Shown: positions 8,522-17,270, counted from the first letter of the stretch. The stretch is DNA of 40,191 bases from JBDNJM01 sp041687755 (GCA_041687755.1 JBDNJM010000152.1:1-40191); one strand, 5' to 3'. The notes: generated from the letters alone by a model not told the origin. Translations and numbers: made by a program.

Positions 8522-9295
8522 TCAGAGAGAGAGAATGCCGGTGCTGGCCTCGAGCGGCAGCAGGGAAGTGCCGACGGCCGTCGCGGGCCAGGTCAGCGAA
8601 AGCAGAGTCTCAGCCGTGTTCGACGGGCAGTCCTCATCGACCTCGACCACAGTCTTGACCAGTTCCCAGACCGGATCGTCGTTCTTCGGGGCCGAGAAAC
8701 TCATGTCAGCACAGGCGGCAGAGTAGTCCGGGGTGCAGTGGTTAGTCGCAACGTAGATCTGGAAATTCCAGAGCTGCTTCTCAGCGTAGGTCGAGGTCGT
8801 CGTCGTCGTGATTTTGCCCGGTGCGCCGTTGGGACAAGGCTCTTCCGTCTCTGAGATCAGGATCAACTCCTTGTCGGTGAAATGCCAGCTGTCGCCCTCG
8901 GTGAGCAGCGTGCAGCACACGTCAGGGCACGTGTCGGCCGTGTACTTGATGATCTGGTTCAGGAACACCTCGGGATCCTGAACGTCTACGAAGGTGTCCG
9001 TGCAGACGACGCCCGGGCTCGTCGGGGCCAGGTGGGTCGTGATGCGCTTGGTGCGCGTGATGTAGTTCTTGTAGACCTGCTTGGTCCGCTTACCGATCGA
9101 GGTAGGGTTCGGCGGGCAGTACACGTCGAATTTTTCGACCGGTTGGGGTTCGCTGCGAACCACCGCTAGATCGTCCATGTACTCGCTGGTAACGACGCCC
9201 GTGGGCTCGCAGGCGACGATCGGGATCCGCTCATCCGGGGTCTGCGGGGTGGGGATGAGCGCGAGGGCCAGCGAGGCGAGAAGGGACGAGAGCAT
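8522..9295 (-). CDS. Unassigned secreted Cys-rich protein, paralog B
   Basis: A 257-residue paralog of 7120-7899 of unknown function. It starts at ATG 9295 with a short signal-like segment (MLSSLLASLALALIP). Shared features are CEPTGVVTSEY near residue 29, VYCPPNP, a basic patch around KRTKQVYKNY, TCPDVCCTLLTEGD, EEPCPNGAPGK, a run of threonines, CADMSFSAP, WELVKT and the terminal EASTGILSL. The conserved cysteines suggest disulfides outside the cytoplasm. No lipobox, LPxTG or PEP-CTERM signal is seen. The tandem layout (intact, relic, intact, all minus) points to local duplication. Confidence 0.7.
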   Translation of the reverse strand: MLSSLLASLALALIPTPQTPDERIPIVACEPTGVVTSEYMDDLAVVRSEPQPVEKFDVYCPPNPTSIGKRTKQVYKNYITRTKRITTHLAPTSPGVVCTDTFVDVQDPEVFLNQIIKYTADTCPDVCCTLLTEGDSWHFTDKELILISETEEPCPNGAPGKITTTTTSTYAEKQLWNFQIYVATNHCTPDYSAACADMSFSAPKNDDPVWELVKTVVEVDEDCPSNTAETLLSLTWPATAVGTSLLPLEASTGILSL

Positions 9296-9421
9296 GGGAG
9301 CACCGGAGCAGGCGTTGCGAGGGGAGGATGGCCCCAGCTGGCAGGCATACCGCCCCGGGGTTGATGGGAAATCTGCGTCCCCCGGCCTCTCCTGGTTCTC
9401 CGCTTCCGCGAATAGCGCTTT

Positions 9422-11476
9422 TCAGGCGTCTAGTTGGAGCCCCAGCGCAGCCGGCTCTTCTGCAGGGAGCTGACAGGTGCCGCCCTGACACAGGAAGGCG
9501 GCGTCTGCTTCGAGTCGGCCTTCCAGAACCGGCAGGAGCTCGGTCGAGACGCCCTCTCGGACGCGTGCGATGACCACGTCGGGCAGAAAGCGGGCTGTGA
9601 GCTCGGCCTCGAACTCGGCCTCTCGCGGGCCGGCGAGGACGACTTCGCGCACGCCGTGGGCGTCGAGCTCGACGGCGGCGAGGAGCTGGCTGAAGACCGA
9701 GGGGTGCCGGTTCGCCAGCTCCGCGAGGGAAGCGATCACGCCGCGCGCCTGTTCCGCCAGCTCCTGCCTGCCGGTGAGGGCCGCGAGGCGCAGCAGGTTG
9801 CCGGCCTGAACCGCGTTGCCGGCGGGCAGGGCCCCGTCGTGCAGGGTTCGGGGGCGCACGATCAGGGCCTCGGCGCAGTCCGCGGTGTTGAAGTAGCCGC
9901 CCAGTTTACCCGCCGAGAAGTGCGTCTCGACGAGGTCCACGAGGGCGAGCGCCCGCTCGATCCAGCGCGGGTCGCCGTCGGCCTGGTACAGCTCAATCAG
10001 GCCCTCGGTCAGGAACGCGTAGTCGTCGAGCGTGCCCTCGTGCTGGGCGCGGCCGGCGCGCGAGGTCGCGAACAGGCGGCCGCTCTCCTGGCGCATGTGG
10101 CCCCAGATGAACTCGGCGGCGCGGCGGGCGGCGTCGAGGTAGCGCGGCTCGCCGAGCACGCGCGCGGCGCGCGCGGCGGCGCCGATCGCCATGCCGTTCC
10201 AGGAAGTTAGGACCTTGTCGTCGGTGGCGGGCTTGACGCGCTGCTCGCGAACGGCAAGGAGTTTGGGCAGGCTCTCGGTCATCGCGGCCTCGAGCCGCTC
10301 GAGCTTCACGCCGAGGCGCTCCGCGACCACCTGGCCGGGCTCGGGCCGCCACAGCGCGCTCGTGCCGTGCTCGAAGTTTCCGTCGGGCGTCACGCCGAAC
10401 CACTCAGCGGCGAAGCGGCCGTGCTCGGCGCCCAGCACCTCCTCCAGCTCTTCGGGCGTCCAGGCGAAGAACGCGCCCTCCACGCCGCCGGCATCCGCGT
10501 CCTGGGCGCTGGCGAAGCCGCCCTCGGGCGTTACCATCTCGCGCAGCATCCAGTCGAGCGCGCGGCGCGCGACCTCGGCGTGGCGCGGCTCGCCGGTCAG
10601 CTGGAAAGCGTCCATGTAGGCGGGCACGAGCAGGCCGTTGTCGTACAGCATCTTCTCGAAGTGCGGGATCAGCCACTTCTCGTCGACGCTGTAGCGGTGG
10701 AAGCCGCCGCCGAGTTGGTCGTGCATGCCGCCGGCGGCCATCTTGTCGAGCGTCTGCACGGCCATCTCCAGCGCGAGCGCCTCGCCCGTGCGCTTGGCGT
10801 GGCGCAGGCAGGCGCGCACGTCCATCGAGTGCGGGAATTTTGGCGCGGCGCCGAACCCGCCCCATTCGGGGTCGTAGCGCTCGTGCAGCTGCTTGAAGTT
10901 GCGCTCCAGGATGTCCTCGGTCAGCTCGCCGGTCAGGTTCGCGCCGGTTTGCTGGGCGAGATGCTCGGTCAGCTTGGCTCCTTGCTCGACGAGCGCTTCC
11001 GGGTCCTCGCGCCAGCGCTCCGAGATCGCCGAGACGACCTGCATGAACGACGGCATGCCCTGGCGTCCGACCGGCGGGAAGTACGTGCCGCCGTAGAACG
11101 GCTCGAGCTCCGGCGTCAGGAACACGGTCATCGGCCAGCCGCCGCTGCCGGTCATCGCCTGGACGGCGGCCATGTAGACCTCGTCGATGTCGGGCCGCTC
11201 CTCGCGGTCGACCTTGATCGAGATGAAGTGTTCGGCCAAGAACGCGCCGACCTTCGGGTCCTCGAAGGTCTCGCGCTCCATCACGTGGCACCAGTGGCAC
11301 GCGGAGTAGCCGACGGAGAGGAAGATCGGCTTGTCCTCCGACTTCGCCAGCTCCAGCGCCTCCGGACCCCAGGGGTGCCAGCGCACCGGGTTGTGGGCGT
11401 GGCTCAACAGGTAGGGACTGGTCTCGCCGGCGAGGGCGTTGGCGGGGAACTCGTGGGTGGGCTCAGGGGTTTGCAC
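9422..11476 (-). CDS. yyaL: YyaL / SPATA20-like thioredoxin-domain protein (DUF255)
   Basis: A 684-residue protein with a thioredoxin-like N-terminal domain and an (alpha/alpha)6-type C-terminal domain. The hallmark ETSPYLLSHAHNPVRW lies at residues 18-33, GYSACHWCHVMERETFED holds the Cys60-x-x-Cys63 pair, and GGWPMTVFLTPELEPFYGGT follows near residue 112. Length and order match YyaL of Bacillus and human SPATA20; the biochemical role is poorly known, with redox or glycan-related roles suggested. The only sensible start is GTG 11476, since the family N-terminus begins about here. That GTG lies inside the flank of the 115-bp palindrome, so its upstream region is the C-rich arm with no Shine-Dalgarno sequence. 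The stop is TGA. Confidence 0.9.
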   Translation of the reverse strand: MQTPEPTHEFPANALAGETSPYLLSHAHNPVRWHPWGPEALELAKSEDKPIFLSVGYSACHWCHVMERETFEDPKVGAFLAEHFISIKVDREERPDIDEVYMAAVQAMTGSGGWPMTVFLTPELEPFYGGTYFPPVGRQGMPSFMQVVSAISERWREDPEALVEQGAKLTEHLAQQTGANLTGELTEDILERNFKQLHERYDPEWGGFGAAPKFPHSMDVRACLRHAKRTGEALALEMAVQTLDKMAAGGMHDQLGGGFHRYSVDEKWLIPHFEKMLYDNGLLVPAYMDAFQLTGEPRHAEVARRALDWMLREMVTPEGGFASAQDADAGGVEGAFFAWTPEELEEVLGAEHGRFAAEWFGVTPDGNFEHGTSALWRPEPGQVVAERLGVKLERLEAAMTESLPKLLAVREQRVKPATDDKVLTSWNGMAIGAAARAARVLGEPRYLDAARRAAEFIWGHMRQESGRLFATSRAGRAQHEGTLDDYAFLTEGLIELYQADGDPRWIERALALVDLVETHFSAGKLGGYFNTADCAEALIVRPRTLHDGALPAGNAVQAGNLLRLAALTGRQELAEQARGVIASLAELANRHPSVFSQLLAAVELDAHGVREVVLAGPREAEFEAELTARFLPDVVIARVREGVSTELLPVLEGRLEADAAFLCQGGTCQLPAEEPAALGLQLDA

Positions 11477-11596
11477 GGGGGGAAGGATACGGTGCCAGGC
11501 ACGTTTTCTCCGGTCACGGGCGCACCAGCCGCCATGCGACTGGTGCGCCCGTGACCGGAGAAAACGTGCCTGGCACCGTATCCTTCCCCCCGTGCA
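11472..11596. repeat. 115-bp palindromic element, copy 1 (with 5-bp extra flanking arms)
   Basis: The core at 11477-11591 reads G6, a 26-nt block with gatacggtgccaggcac, a 17-nt variable stem, a 17-nt apex, then the exact reverse complement of each block and C6. The 49-nt arms outside the apex pair perfectly. The apex pairs except one c-a mismatch (11529/11539) and has a 3-nt loop. A further 5 bp (tgcac/gtgca) at 11472-11476 and 11592-11596 also pair. It lies between yyaL (minus), whose GTG start it covers, and the pentapeptide channel gene (plus), so it occupies their shared promoter region. Copy 2 is at 22335-22473 and the left arm of copy 3 at 40158-40191. No transposase gene is associated. 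Confidence 0.97.
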
Positions 11597-11700
11597 GCCG
11601 GGCTGGCGCGAGTTTCGCGCGCTGCTGCTCCAGCTGGGCGAAGCGCGCGGCCGAGCAAGGGAGGGACTCGGATCCAGCCCAACCGCTCCGGGGTTTTCCC

Positions 11701-12714
11701 ATGGAGCAACTGAACGAAACGACAGGTACGCCCACGGCAGCCGAATTGATGGCGGTCGAGGCTGGAGAGGTGCCGCAGGAGGCCTTGGGTCCCGGTGCCC
11801 AGCTCGCCGGCGCCAGTCTGGCCGGACGCGATCTTTCTGGTCTGGACCTGAGCGGCGCGAACCTCGAGGGGGCCGACCTGTCGGGCGCGCAGCTGTTCCG
11901 GACGCGGCTGGTCGGAGCGGTCCTCGAGCGCGCGAACCTCGAGGACGCGGAGCTGCTCGGCGCCGATCTCACCGGTGCCGACCTCGAGGGCGCGCGACTC
12001 GTGCGCGCTGGGCTCGGTGCGGCCATCTTGACCGAGGCCAAGCTGTTTGGCGCGGACCTGACCGAGGCCGCGCTCAACGATGCGAACCTCGAGCGCGCCG
12101 ACCTGCGCACGGCCTGCTTCGACCGCGCTCGGATGGCCGGCGCAACACTCGAACACGTCAACGCCGCCCACGCGAACTTCAGCGGGGCGGACATCTCCCG
12201 CGCAAAGGTCGCCGACGCAGTCTTCGAGGGCGCCGACCTGCGCGGAGCGCGACTCTCGTCCGTGCACGGCTACGCCTCCGCGAACTGGATCGACGTGGAC
12301 CTGCGCGACGCCGACTTCACGGGAGCGCGCCTCGTCGAGCGCCACATCCGCGACGAGAACTACATCGAGGAGTTCCGCCAGAGCAGCCGTCAGGCGCGCG
12401 TCGTGCACTGGTTCTGGGCGCTCACGAGCGACTGCGGACGCAGCGTGCTGCGCTGGGGCTTGACGACGCTCGCTGTCGTGGTGGCGTTCGCGGCCCTCTA
12501 CACGGGCGTGGACATTGACTTCGGCGAGCACGCCACGGCGCTCTCGCCGCTTTACTTCAGCCTCGTCACGATGACGACTCTCGGTTACGGAGACGTCCTG
12601 CCCGTGTCCGCCTGGGCCCAGCTCGCCTCAATGTGCGAGGTCGTGCTCGGCTACGTGATGCTGGGCGGCATGCTCAGCATCTTCAGCAACCGCATGGCGC
12701 GTCGCGCCGACTGA
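11701..12714 (+). CDS. Pentapeptide-repeat protein fused to a two-TM K+ channel
   Basis: A 337-residue fusion. Residues 32-215 are A(D/N)LxG-type pentapeptide repeats (SGANLEGADL and similar, about 35 units) that form a right-handed beta-helix. A basic linker (RQSSRQARVVHWFW) leads to TM1 at about 252-269, a pore loop with the selectivity filter TTLGYGD (292-298) and TM2 at about 307-328. This matches Ion_trans_2/KcsA-type channels with the potassium signature GYGD. The beta-helix is predicted to be cytoplasmic and could gate or tether the pore; that is inference. ATG 11701 is used because the upstream open frame runs through the palindromic element. The HDOD gene follows 29 bp downstream and probably shares the transcript. 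Confidence 0.88.
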   Translation: MEQLNETTGTPTAAELMAVEAGEVPQEALGPGAQLAGASLAGRDLSGLDLSGANLEGADLSGAQLFRTRLVGAVLERANLEDAELLGADLTGADLEGARLVRAGLGAAILTEAKLFGADLTEAALNDANLERADLRTACFDRARMAGATLEHVNAAHANFSGADISRAKVADAVFEGADLRGARLSSVHGYASANWIDVDLRDADFTGARLVERHIRDENYIEEFRQSSRQARVVHWFWALTSDCGRSVLRWGLTTLAVVVAFAALYTGVDIDFGEHATALSPLYFSLVTMTTLGYGDVLPVSAWAQLASMCEVVLGYVMLGGMLSIFSNRMARRAD

Positions 12715-12743
12715 GCCTTCCCCGCTCGCATCCCCCTGATCCC

Positions 12744-13619
12744 ATGCCCCTGTTCAAACGCGACGGACTCGATCGCAAGCTGAAGCGCGCCCTCGGCGAC
12801 GTCGTTCCGCCGACGTTCCCCGAGCTGCATCTCCGCATCCTGCGCGAGCTGCGCAGCCCCGACGCCGACGCCGCCAAGATCGGCGAGGTCCTGCAGTGGG
12901 ATCCCGGCCTGGTCGTGCGCCTGCTCAAGGTCGTGAATTCGGCGGCCTTCGCGGCCTCCCAGGAGGTCCGCGACCCCGGCCACGCCGCCGCGCTGATGGG
13001 GCGCGGCCCGCTCGAGCAGCTGGTCACCGGCGTCGCCGTCGGGTGCGCGCTGCCCGACCCGAGTTCGCCCGCCTACGACAAGCAGCGCTTCTGGACGGCC
13101 GCCGCCCGCCGCGCCGTGCTCGCGCGGCAGCTCGCCATCCGATTCGAGCCGGCCACCCGCCACGAGGCCTTCACCGCGGCCCTGCTGCAGGACATCGCGA
13201 TCCCCGTGCTGGCCGAGCTGCGCGCCAAGGACTACGCCGTCGTGCTGGAGGAGTGGCACGCGAGTCCGGGCTCGGAGCTGCACGTGCTCGAGCGCGAGCA
13301 GTTCGGCTTCGACCACGCCGAGATCGGCGCCGCCCTGGCGGAGCGCTGGGGCCTGCCCGACGCGCTGATCGATGCGATTGGCCACCAGAACACCGCGTTC
13401 GAGGACGGTCACGGCGCACCGCGCCAGGCCGGTTGGATCGTCTCTGGCCTGCGCGAGACCACCCACGCCGACTGCCCCTTGAACGAGCTGCGCCCGCGCG
13501 CGGTCGGCAACGGCGTCGAGGCCGAGCCCTTCGAGGCGCTGCTCAGCTGGACCCGCGAGGAAGCGGGCGAGCTGGCCCATTCGATGTTCGGGCCGGCTAG
13601 CGCGCAGCGCGCGGCCTGA
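12744..13619 (+). CDS. HDOD-domain protein
   Basis: A 291-residue protein of the HDOD family, a non-catalytic relative of HD phosphohydrolases used in signalling. Recognisable parts are LPxFPELHLRILRELRSPDA-like helices near residues 21-40, WDPGLVVRLLKVVNSAAF (about 52-69) and ALLQDIAIPVL, where Gln replaces the His of the HD motif. IGAALAERWGLPDALIDAIGHQN near residue 195 is the second typical HDOD segment. The ATG at 12744 places the family start correctly. It is the second gene of a likely two-gene operon with the K+ channel and is followed by a strong terminator. A regulatory link to membrane potential or to cyclic-di-nucleotide signalling is speculative. Confidence 0.85.
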   Translation: MPLFKRDGLDRKLKRALGDVVPPTFPELHLRILRELRSPDADAAKIGEVLQWDPGLVVRLLKVVNSAAFAASQEVRDPGHAAALMGRGPLEQLVTGVAVGCALPDPSSPAYDKQRFWTAAARRAVLARQLAIRFEPATRHEAFTAALLQDIAIPVLAELRAKDYAVVLEEWHASPGSELHVLEREQFGFDHAEIGAALAERWGLPDALIDAIGHQNTAFEDGHGAPRQAGWIVSGLRETTHADCPLNELRPRAVGNGVEAEPFEALLSWTREEAGELAHSMFGPASAQRAA

Positions 13620-13648
13620 GGCCGGCCCCGCGCCTCCACCTAGGAAAA

Positions 13649-13681
13649 CAGCCCCCACCCGGACTCGCCGGGTGGGGGCTG
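13649..13681. terminator. Bidirectional intrinsic terminator
   Basis: A perfect 14-bp stem (cagcccccacccgg / ccgggtgggggctg) with the 5-nt loop actcg. On the plus strand it is followed by ctttggttt, on the minus strand by ttttcct. It lies between the HDOD gene (plus) and the porin-like gene (minus), so it can serve both. Confidence 0.9.
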
Positions 13682-13729
13682 CTTTGGTTTCGGCGTCCGG
13701 AGCCCGGACGCCTGAGGCCGCCTTTCAGC

Positions 13730-14908
13730 TCAACCCGCGTAACCCTCGAAACCGAGGGTCAGGCCGATGCTGATGATGTCGCCGTCGAGGGCGTTGTTGT
13801 CGGACTCGAGCATCGAGTACCCGAACTGCAGCTTCGCGTTGTGCCCAGCCATGTAGTAGCTGTAGCCAAACGAGAGCAGCGTGGTGTCGTCTTGGTCGTC
13901 CAGGTCTTCGTACCGCACGGCGAACTCGGAAGTTTCGGGCGTGATCAAGTACGAAAGGGTCGCGGACCAGGGGTTCGCGTCCTCAGCAAACATGCTGACA
14001 GGGTTGATGTAAGAGGCGCCCGTACCCAACCCGAGGCCCGTGTCATTGTCGGTGCTGTCGTCATCGAAGCTGTAAAACTCGGCGTGGTAGCCGAGGTTCC
14101 CGGAGGTTCCTGCGAGGTCGACGAGCCAGTAACTACCGGCCTCGCCGTCGTCCTCGTAAGTCGCCCCGAGGGTGGCGTTCAAAGCGTTGGAAGCGTCGTA
14201 CGCTCCCTCTTTCTTCGAAGCGCCGTTGCCGCTCATGAGCTCCATCCTTGCGGTGAAGTTCAAGTCGTCCTCGGTGCCGTCGACGCCGTTTTGGGCCGAC
14301 AGGTACCAGTTCAAGCCGCCGTCGTAGCGGCCGGAAATCATGACGCCCTCGTCGAATCGATATCCATAGTCACCGAGAACGGTCCGCTGCGTGAACAGCA
14401 GGGAGTCCTGGTTGAACGTCGAAGAGAGGGAGCGCGGGGCGCGGTAACGCCCCCAGGTCAGCGAAACGGCCTCGCTGAAGTTCCAGGAGGCGTAAGCATC
14501 CTGGAGGTTGGCCTCGTAATTGTTGTTGCCGAGCTCGCCGGCCTCTGCCTTGGCCAAGTAGGTCACGGGGACGTCGGTGCCGGCCACATCGATTTCGTTT
14601 TCTGCGAAATCCATGCTGATCCGCCAGCCGAAGTCACCCAGGTTTCCGTTGGCCCACAGTCGGGCGTCCTCAAGGGCCAAGCCCAAGAGGTCCTCACCGG
14701 TTCCACCGTCGAAGTCGCTGCTCGAATAGAACGTCGACCGGATCAAAGCTCCGATATCGGTTCCGTTGTTCTGCAGGTTCACGGTGGAGGCGAGGGAGTT
14801 CAGTTCCTCATCGAGGCCGAGCCAGTCGTTACCGGCATACGGCACCCCCGCCCACAAGGACGGGGTCGCAGCAGCCAGCGCCATGGCTCCGCTTAGGAAG
14901 GTCTTCAT
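13730..14908 (-). CDS. Outer-membrane beta-barrel porin-like protein
   Basis: A 392-residue protein with a signal peptide (MKTFLSGAMALAAATPSLWA). The body consists of alternating hydrophobic/polar strands separated by acidic turns (DGGTGEDLL, SFDDDSTDNDTG, DLDDQDDTT), typical of an OprO/OprP-like porin. Aromatic-rich strands such as FGYSYYMAGHNAKLQFGYS near the C-terminus fit barrel ends, but the last residues are GFEGYAG rather than a terminal Phe. ATG 14908 is supported by ggag about nine bases upstream and by the signal peptide; the longer open frame reaches back to 15208. It is probably a general or anion channel; selectivity cannot be read. A terminator lies 50 bp downstream. Confidence 0.75.
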   Translation of the reverse strand: MKTFLSGAMALAAATPSLWAGVPYAGNDWLGLDEELNSLASTVNLQNNGTDIGALIRSTFYSSSDFDGGTGEDLLGLALEDARLWANGNLGDFGWRISMDFAENEIDVAGTDVPVTYLAKAEAGELGNNNYEANLQDAYASWNFSEAVSLTWGRYRAPRSLSSTFNQDSLLFTQRTVLGDYGYRFDEGVMISGRYDGGLNWYLSAQNGVDGTEDDLNFTARMELMSGNGASKKEGAYDASNALNATLGATYEDDGEAGSYWLVDLAGTSGNLGYHAEFYSFDDDSTDNDTGLGLGTGASYINPVSMFAEDANPWSATLSYLITPETSEFAVRYEDLDDQDDTTLLSFGYSYYMAGHNAKLQFGYSMLESDNNALDGDIISIGLTLGFEGYAG

Positions 14909-15152
14909 CGGTTTGCACTCCGAAGGACACGTTCCTCGGACGGGATGGGGATCGAAGGGCCTTGCCGCGCAGGGCCCCCCTGGTAGCGGAGGGGCGACCT
15001 CCGCGGGGAAATCGTATTGGAACGTTTCCGCGCCGCGAGTGCGGAGTCGCGGCGCAAACAATGGGCAGAATCGGGACGACTCCCGGCTGGCCGGAGAGGG
15101 CCAGCCGCGGATCGATCGGCCGCAGGTTGTCGTAGCCGGCCGTGCTCTCGAG

Positions 15153-17270
15153 CTACTCGGCGGGCAGCTCTCCCTCCGGGAGTTCGAGCCGATCGGGGCG
15201 TTCCGCAAGCTCCGCGGCAGAGAGGCGCAGGACCAGGGGCTCCGTCCTAGCCGCTCCCCCGTGGGCCTCGAGCCGCACCGCTCCAGCGCCGACCCCGATC
15301 CAGGTCACGCGGCCCTGGGCATCGACGACCGCTGCCCCGGTGCTCCAGGTGCGGTCAACGGCGACGAGGCGCGTCCCGAACCCTGCGGCAGGCCGACCGC
15401 CGGCCCGGGTCAGCACGGTGCTCCACTTCAGAGGCTCCGAGAGCCAGAGGTCGAGCTGCTGCTCTCCCTCGGGCGCGAGGTAGGTCAGCTCTCCGGTCCG
15501 GCCTGCACCGGCGGAGGTGGAGACGAGGGCCTCTCCGGCGGCGAGTCCCACGAAGCGGGCCTCCCCAGAAGCGTCCGTGCGGGCCGAGCGCGAGCCGGCG
15601 CCCTTCGGCGAGAGGGAGACTTCGAGCCCCGGGACCGGTCCACCCTCTGCATCAAGAACCCGCACGCTCAGGATGGAGCCGCTGGCGACATGCAGCGAGC
15701 CGAGATCGATGTCGGCGTCAGCGCTGACTTCGATCGGGGCAATGCGCTTGTGGGCGGCTTGGTGCGGAGCCACCGTCAGGGAGTAGCTTCCGGGCGCCAC
15801 GCCCCCGATCTCGAACTGCCCGAAGGCGTCGGTCGTGGAGCTGAGGTGCGGGAGCTCGGAGGACTCCGTGAGGGGGCTCAAGAACACGGAGGTTCCGCCC
15901 AGCTGGCCGGCGTCGCTGAAGACGAACCCGCGCACCCGGGCGCCCTGCCTGTAGGCGATCTCGTCCAGAACTCGATGCTCACCGGCCTGCAGCGACAGCG
16001 CCAGGGGCTCGCTGGACCACCCGTTGTTCGCGCTGGCGAGCAGGTGGTAGCTGCCGGCGGGCTGCTTGGTGATGCGGTACGTCTCGCCGCGCACGATCTC
16101 AAGCGCCACGACGTGTCCAGCCTCGTTCTCGAGTCTCACCTGGGCCGGCCGCGGGGCGGCGGGGTCGAGGCGGCCCTCTAAGCTGGCGCCACGGGTCAGG
16201 CCTAGGGTGGCACGCTCCCCCGAGACCAGCGCTTGTACGACGCGCAGCGGGGCCAGATCGGCGCGCGTGGGCGGCGGCTCGACCGCCAGCTCGTAGTCGC
16301 CGCTCTCCGCCGCCTCGAGCTGGAGCTCACCGCGCTCGTCGGCCAGCCCGGTCGCGGCGTCCGGAGCCCCGGCCCACTTCCCGCGCCAGTGGACCCGTGC
16401 CCCGGGGACCGGGACGCCGCGCTCGTCGAGCAGAATCAAGGTCGTGCGAATCGAGGCCGTCAGCCTCAGCTCGAGCGGAGCCGCGCCCGCTTGCACCCGG
16501 ACGTGCCGGGTGAGTTCGCCGTGGTCGGCCGCCACGATTCGCAGCTCGGCGCCGCCGATCGGCAGGCCCGAGAATTGCAGGCTGCCGTCGGGAGCGGTAT
16601 ATCCGATGCGGCGATCGAGCGCGTCCCCGCCGTGCCAGTCGGCGAACGATTCGCGAGGCAGGTCGAGTTCGACGCGCGCCCCGGGGAAGGAGTGACCCGT
16701 CGAGTCCATCAACCGCAGCTCGAACGGCGCGACCGGCGCCAGCACGATCAAGCACCGATCCGGCTCTTCGAGGCTGGCGCGGATCAGGGCGCGGCCGCTA
16801 GATCGAGTGCGCACTAGCACCTCGAGCTGGGGCTGCGCATGTGCGTCCAGCGCTACGGCGAAGGTGCCGTTCGCGTCGCTCGTCGCAGCGGTTGTGCGGA
16901 AGCGGTTCCAGGTTTGGAAGCGCACGGTCACGTCGGCACCGGGAACAGCTTGCCCGGCGGAGTCTTCGACGCGCCCTTCGAACAGAACCTCGGGCAGCAG
17001 GCTGAGGGAGCTGGCACCGAGGTCCGCGTCGGGAGCGGGGGTGCTCGAGCCGACGACGGTGCGCGCGGGAGAAGCACCGGCCCCAGCTTGCACCGCACTC
17101 AGTTCGGCTGCGGACCGTGCGGGGACCGCGGCTTTGGCCGCGACCGGTGCCGAGGCGGTTCCGGCCTCCGGTTGCGGCCCGGGCCGGTCGATGCGAGGCA
17201 CGAAAAAGGCGAGACCGAGGCCGAGTGCGGCGAGGGTCAGACTGAGTCCGAGGCGTTGCTTGTGTTTCAT
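15153..17270 (-). CDS. Membrane-anchored protein with multiple carboxypeptidase-regulatory-like domains
   Basis: A 705-residue exported protein. Residues 8-25 are a hydrophobic signal or anchor segment (LGLSLTLAALGLGLAFFV), followed by an Ala/Pro-rich linker to about residue 85. The rest is repeated beta-sandwich modules of the CarboxypepD_reg-like/Cna-B type, seen as recurrent motifs: GRVEDSAGQAVPGADVTV, DSTGHSFPGARVEL, DERGVPVPGARVHW, FGQFEIGGVAPGSYSLTV and DAEGGPVPGLEVSL. Such domains act in cell-surface scaffolding; no catalytic domain is present. The stop is TAG. About 290 bp separate it from the upstream lamin-tail gene on the same strand. Confidence 0.8.
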   Translation of the reverse strand: MKHKQRLGLSLTLAALGLGLAFFVPRIDRPGPQPEAGTASAPVAAKAAVPARSAAELSAVQAGAGASPARTVVGSSTPAPDADLGASSLSLLPEVLFEGRVEDSAGQAVPGADVTVRFQTWNRFRTTAATSDANGTFAVALDAHAQPQLEVLVRTRSSGRALIRASLEEPDRCLIVLAPVAPFELRLMDSTGHSFPGARVELDLPRESFADWHGGDALDRRIGYTAPDGSLQFSGLPIGGAELRIVAADHGELTRHVRVQAGAAPLELRLTASIRTTLILLDERGVPVPGARVHWRGKWAGAPDAATGLADERGELQLEAAESGDYELAVEPPPTRADLAPLRVVQALVSGERATLGLTRGASLEGRLDPAAPRPAQVRLENEAGHVVALEIVRGETYRITKQPAGSYHLLASANNGWSSEPLALSLQAGEHRVLDEIAYRQGARVRGFVFSDAGQLGGTSVFLSPLTESSELPHLSSTTDAFGQFEIGGVAPGSYSLTVAPHQAAHKRIAPIEVSADADIDLGSLHVASGSILSVRVLDAEGGPVPGLEVSLSPKGAGSRSARTDASGEARFVGLAAGEALVSTSAGAGRTGELTYLAPEGEQQLDLWLSEPLKWSTVLTRAGGRPAAGFGTRLVAVDRTWSTGAAVVDAQGRVTWIGVGAGAVRLEAHGGAARTEPLVLRLSAAELAERPDRLELPEGELPAE

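Noticed and set aside
11472..11596. Palindrome as a simple intrinsic terminator
   Set aside because: It lies between divergent gene starts, not after a gene, and has no T-run. Copies share ends and apex, which terminators do not.
11551..11700. Upstream extension of the pentapeptide channel gene to 11551
   Set aside because: The extra 50 codons are translated palindrome arm and low-complexity sequence; the ATG at 11701 fits the protein better.
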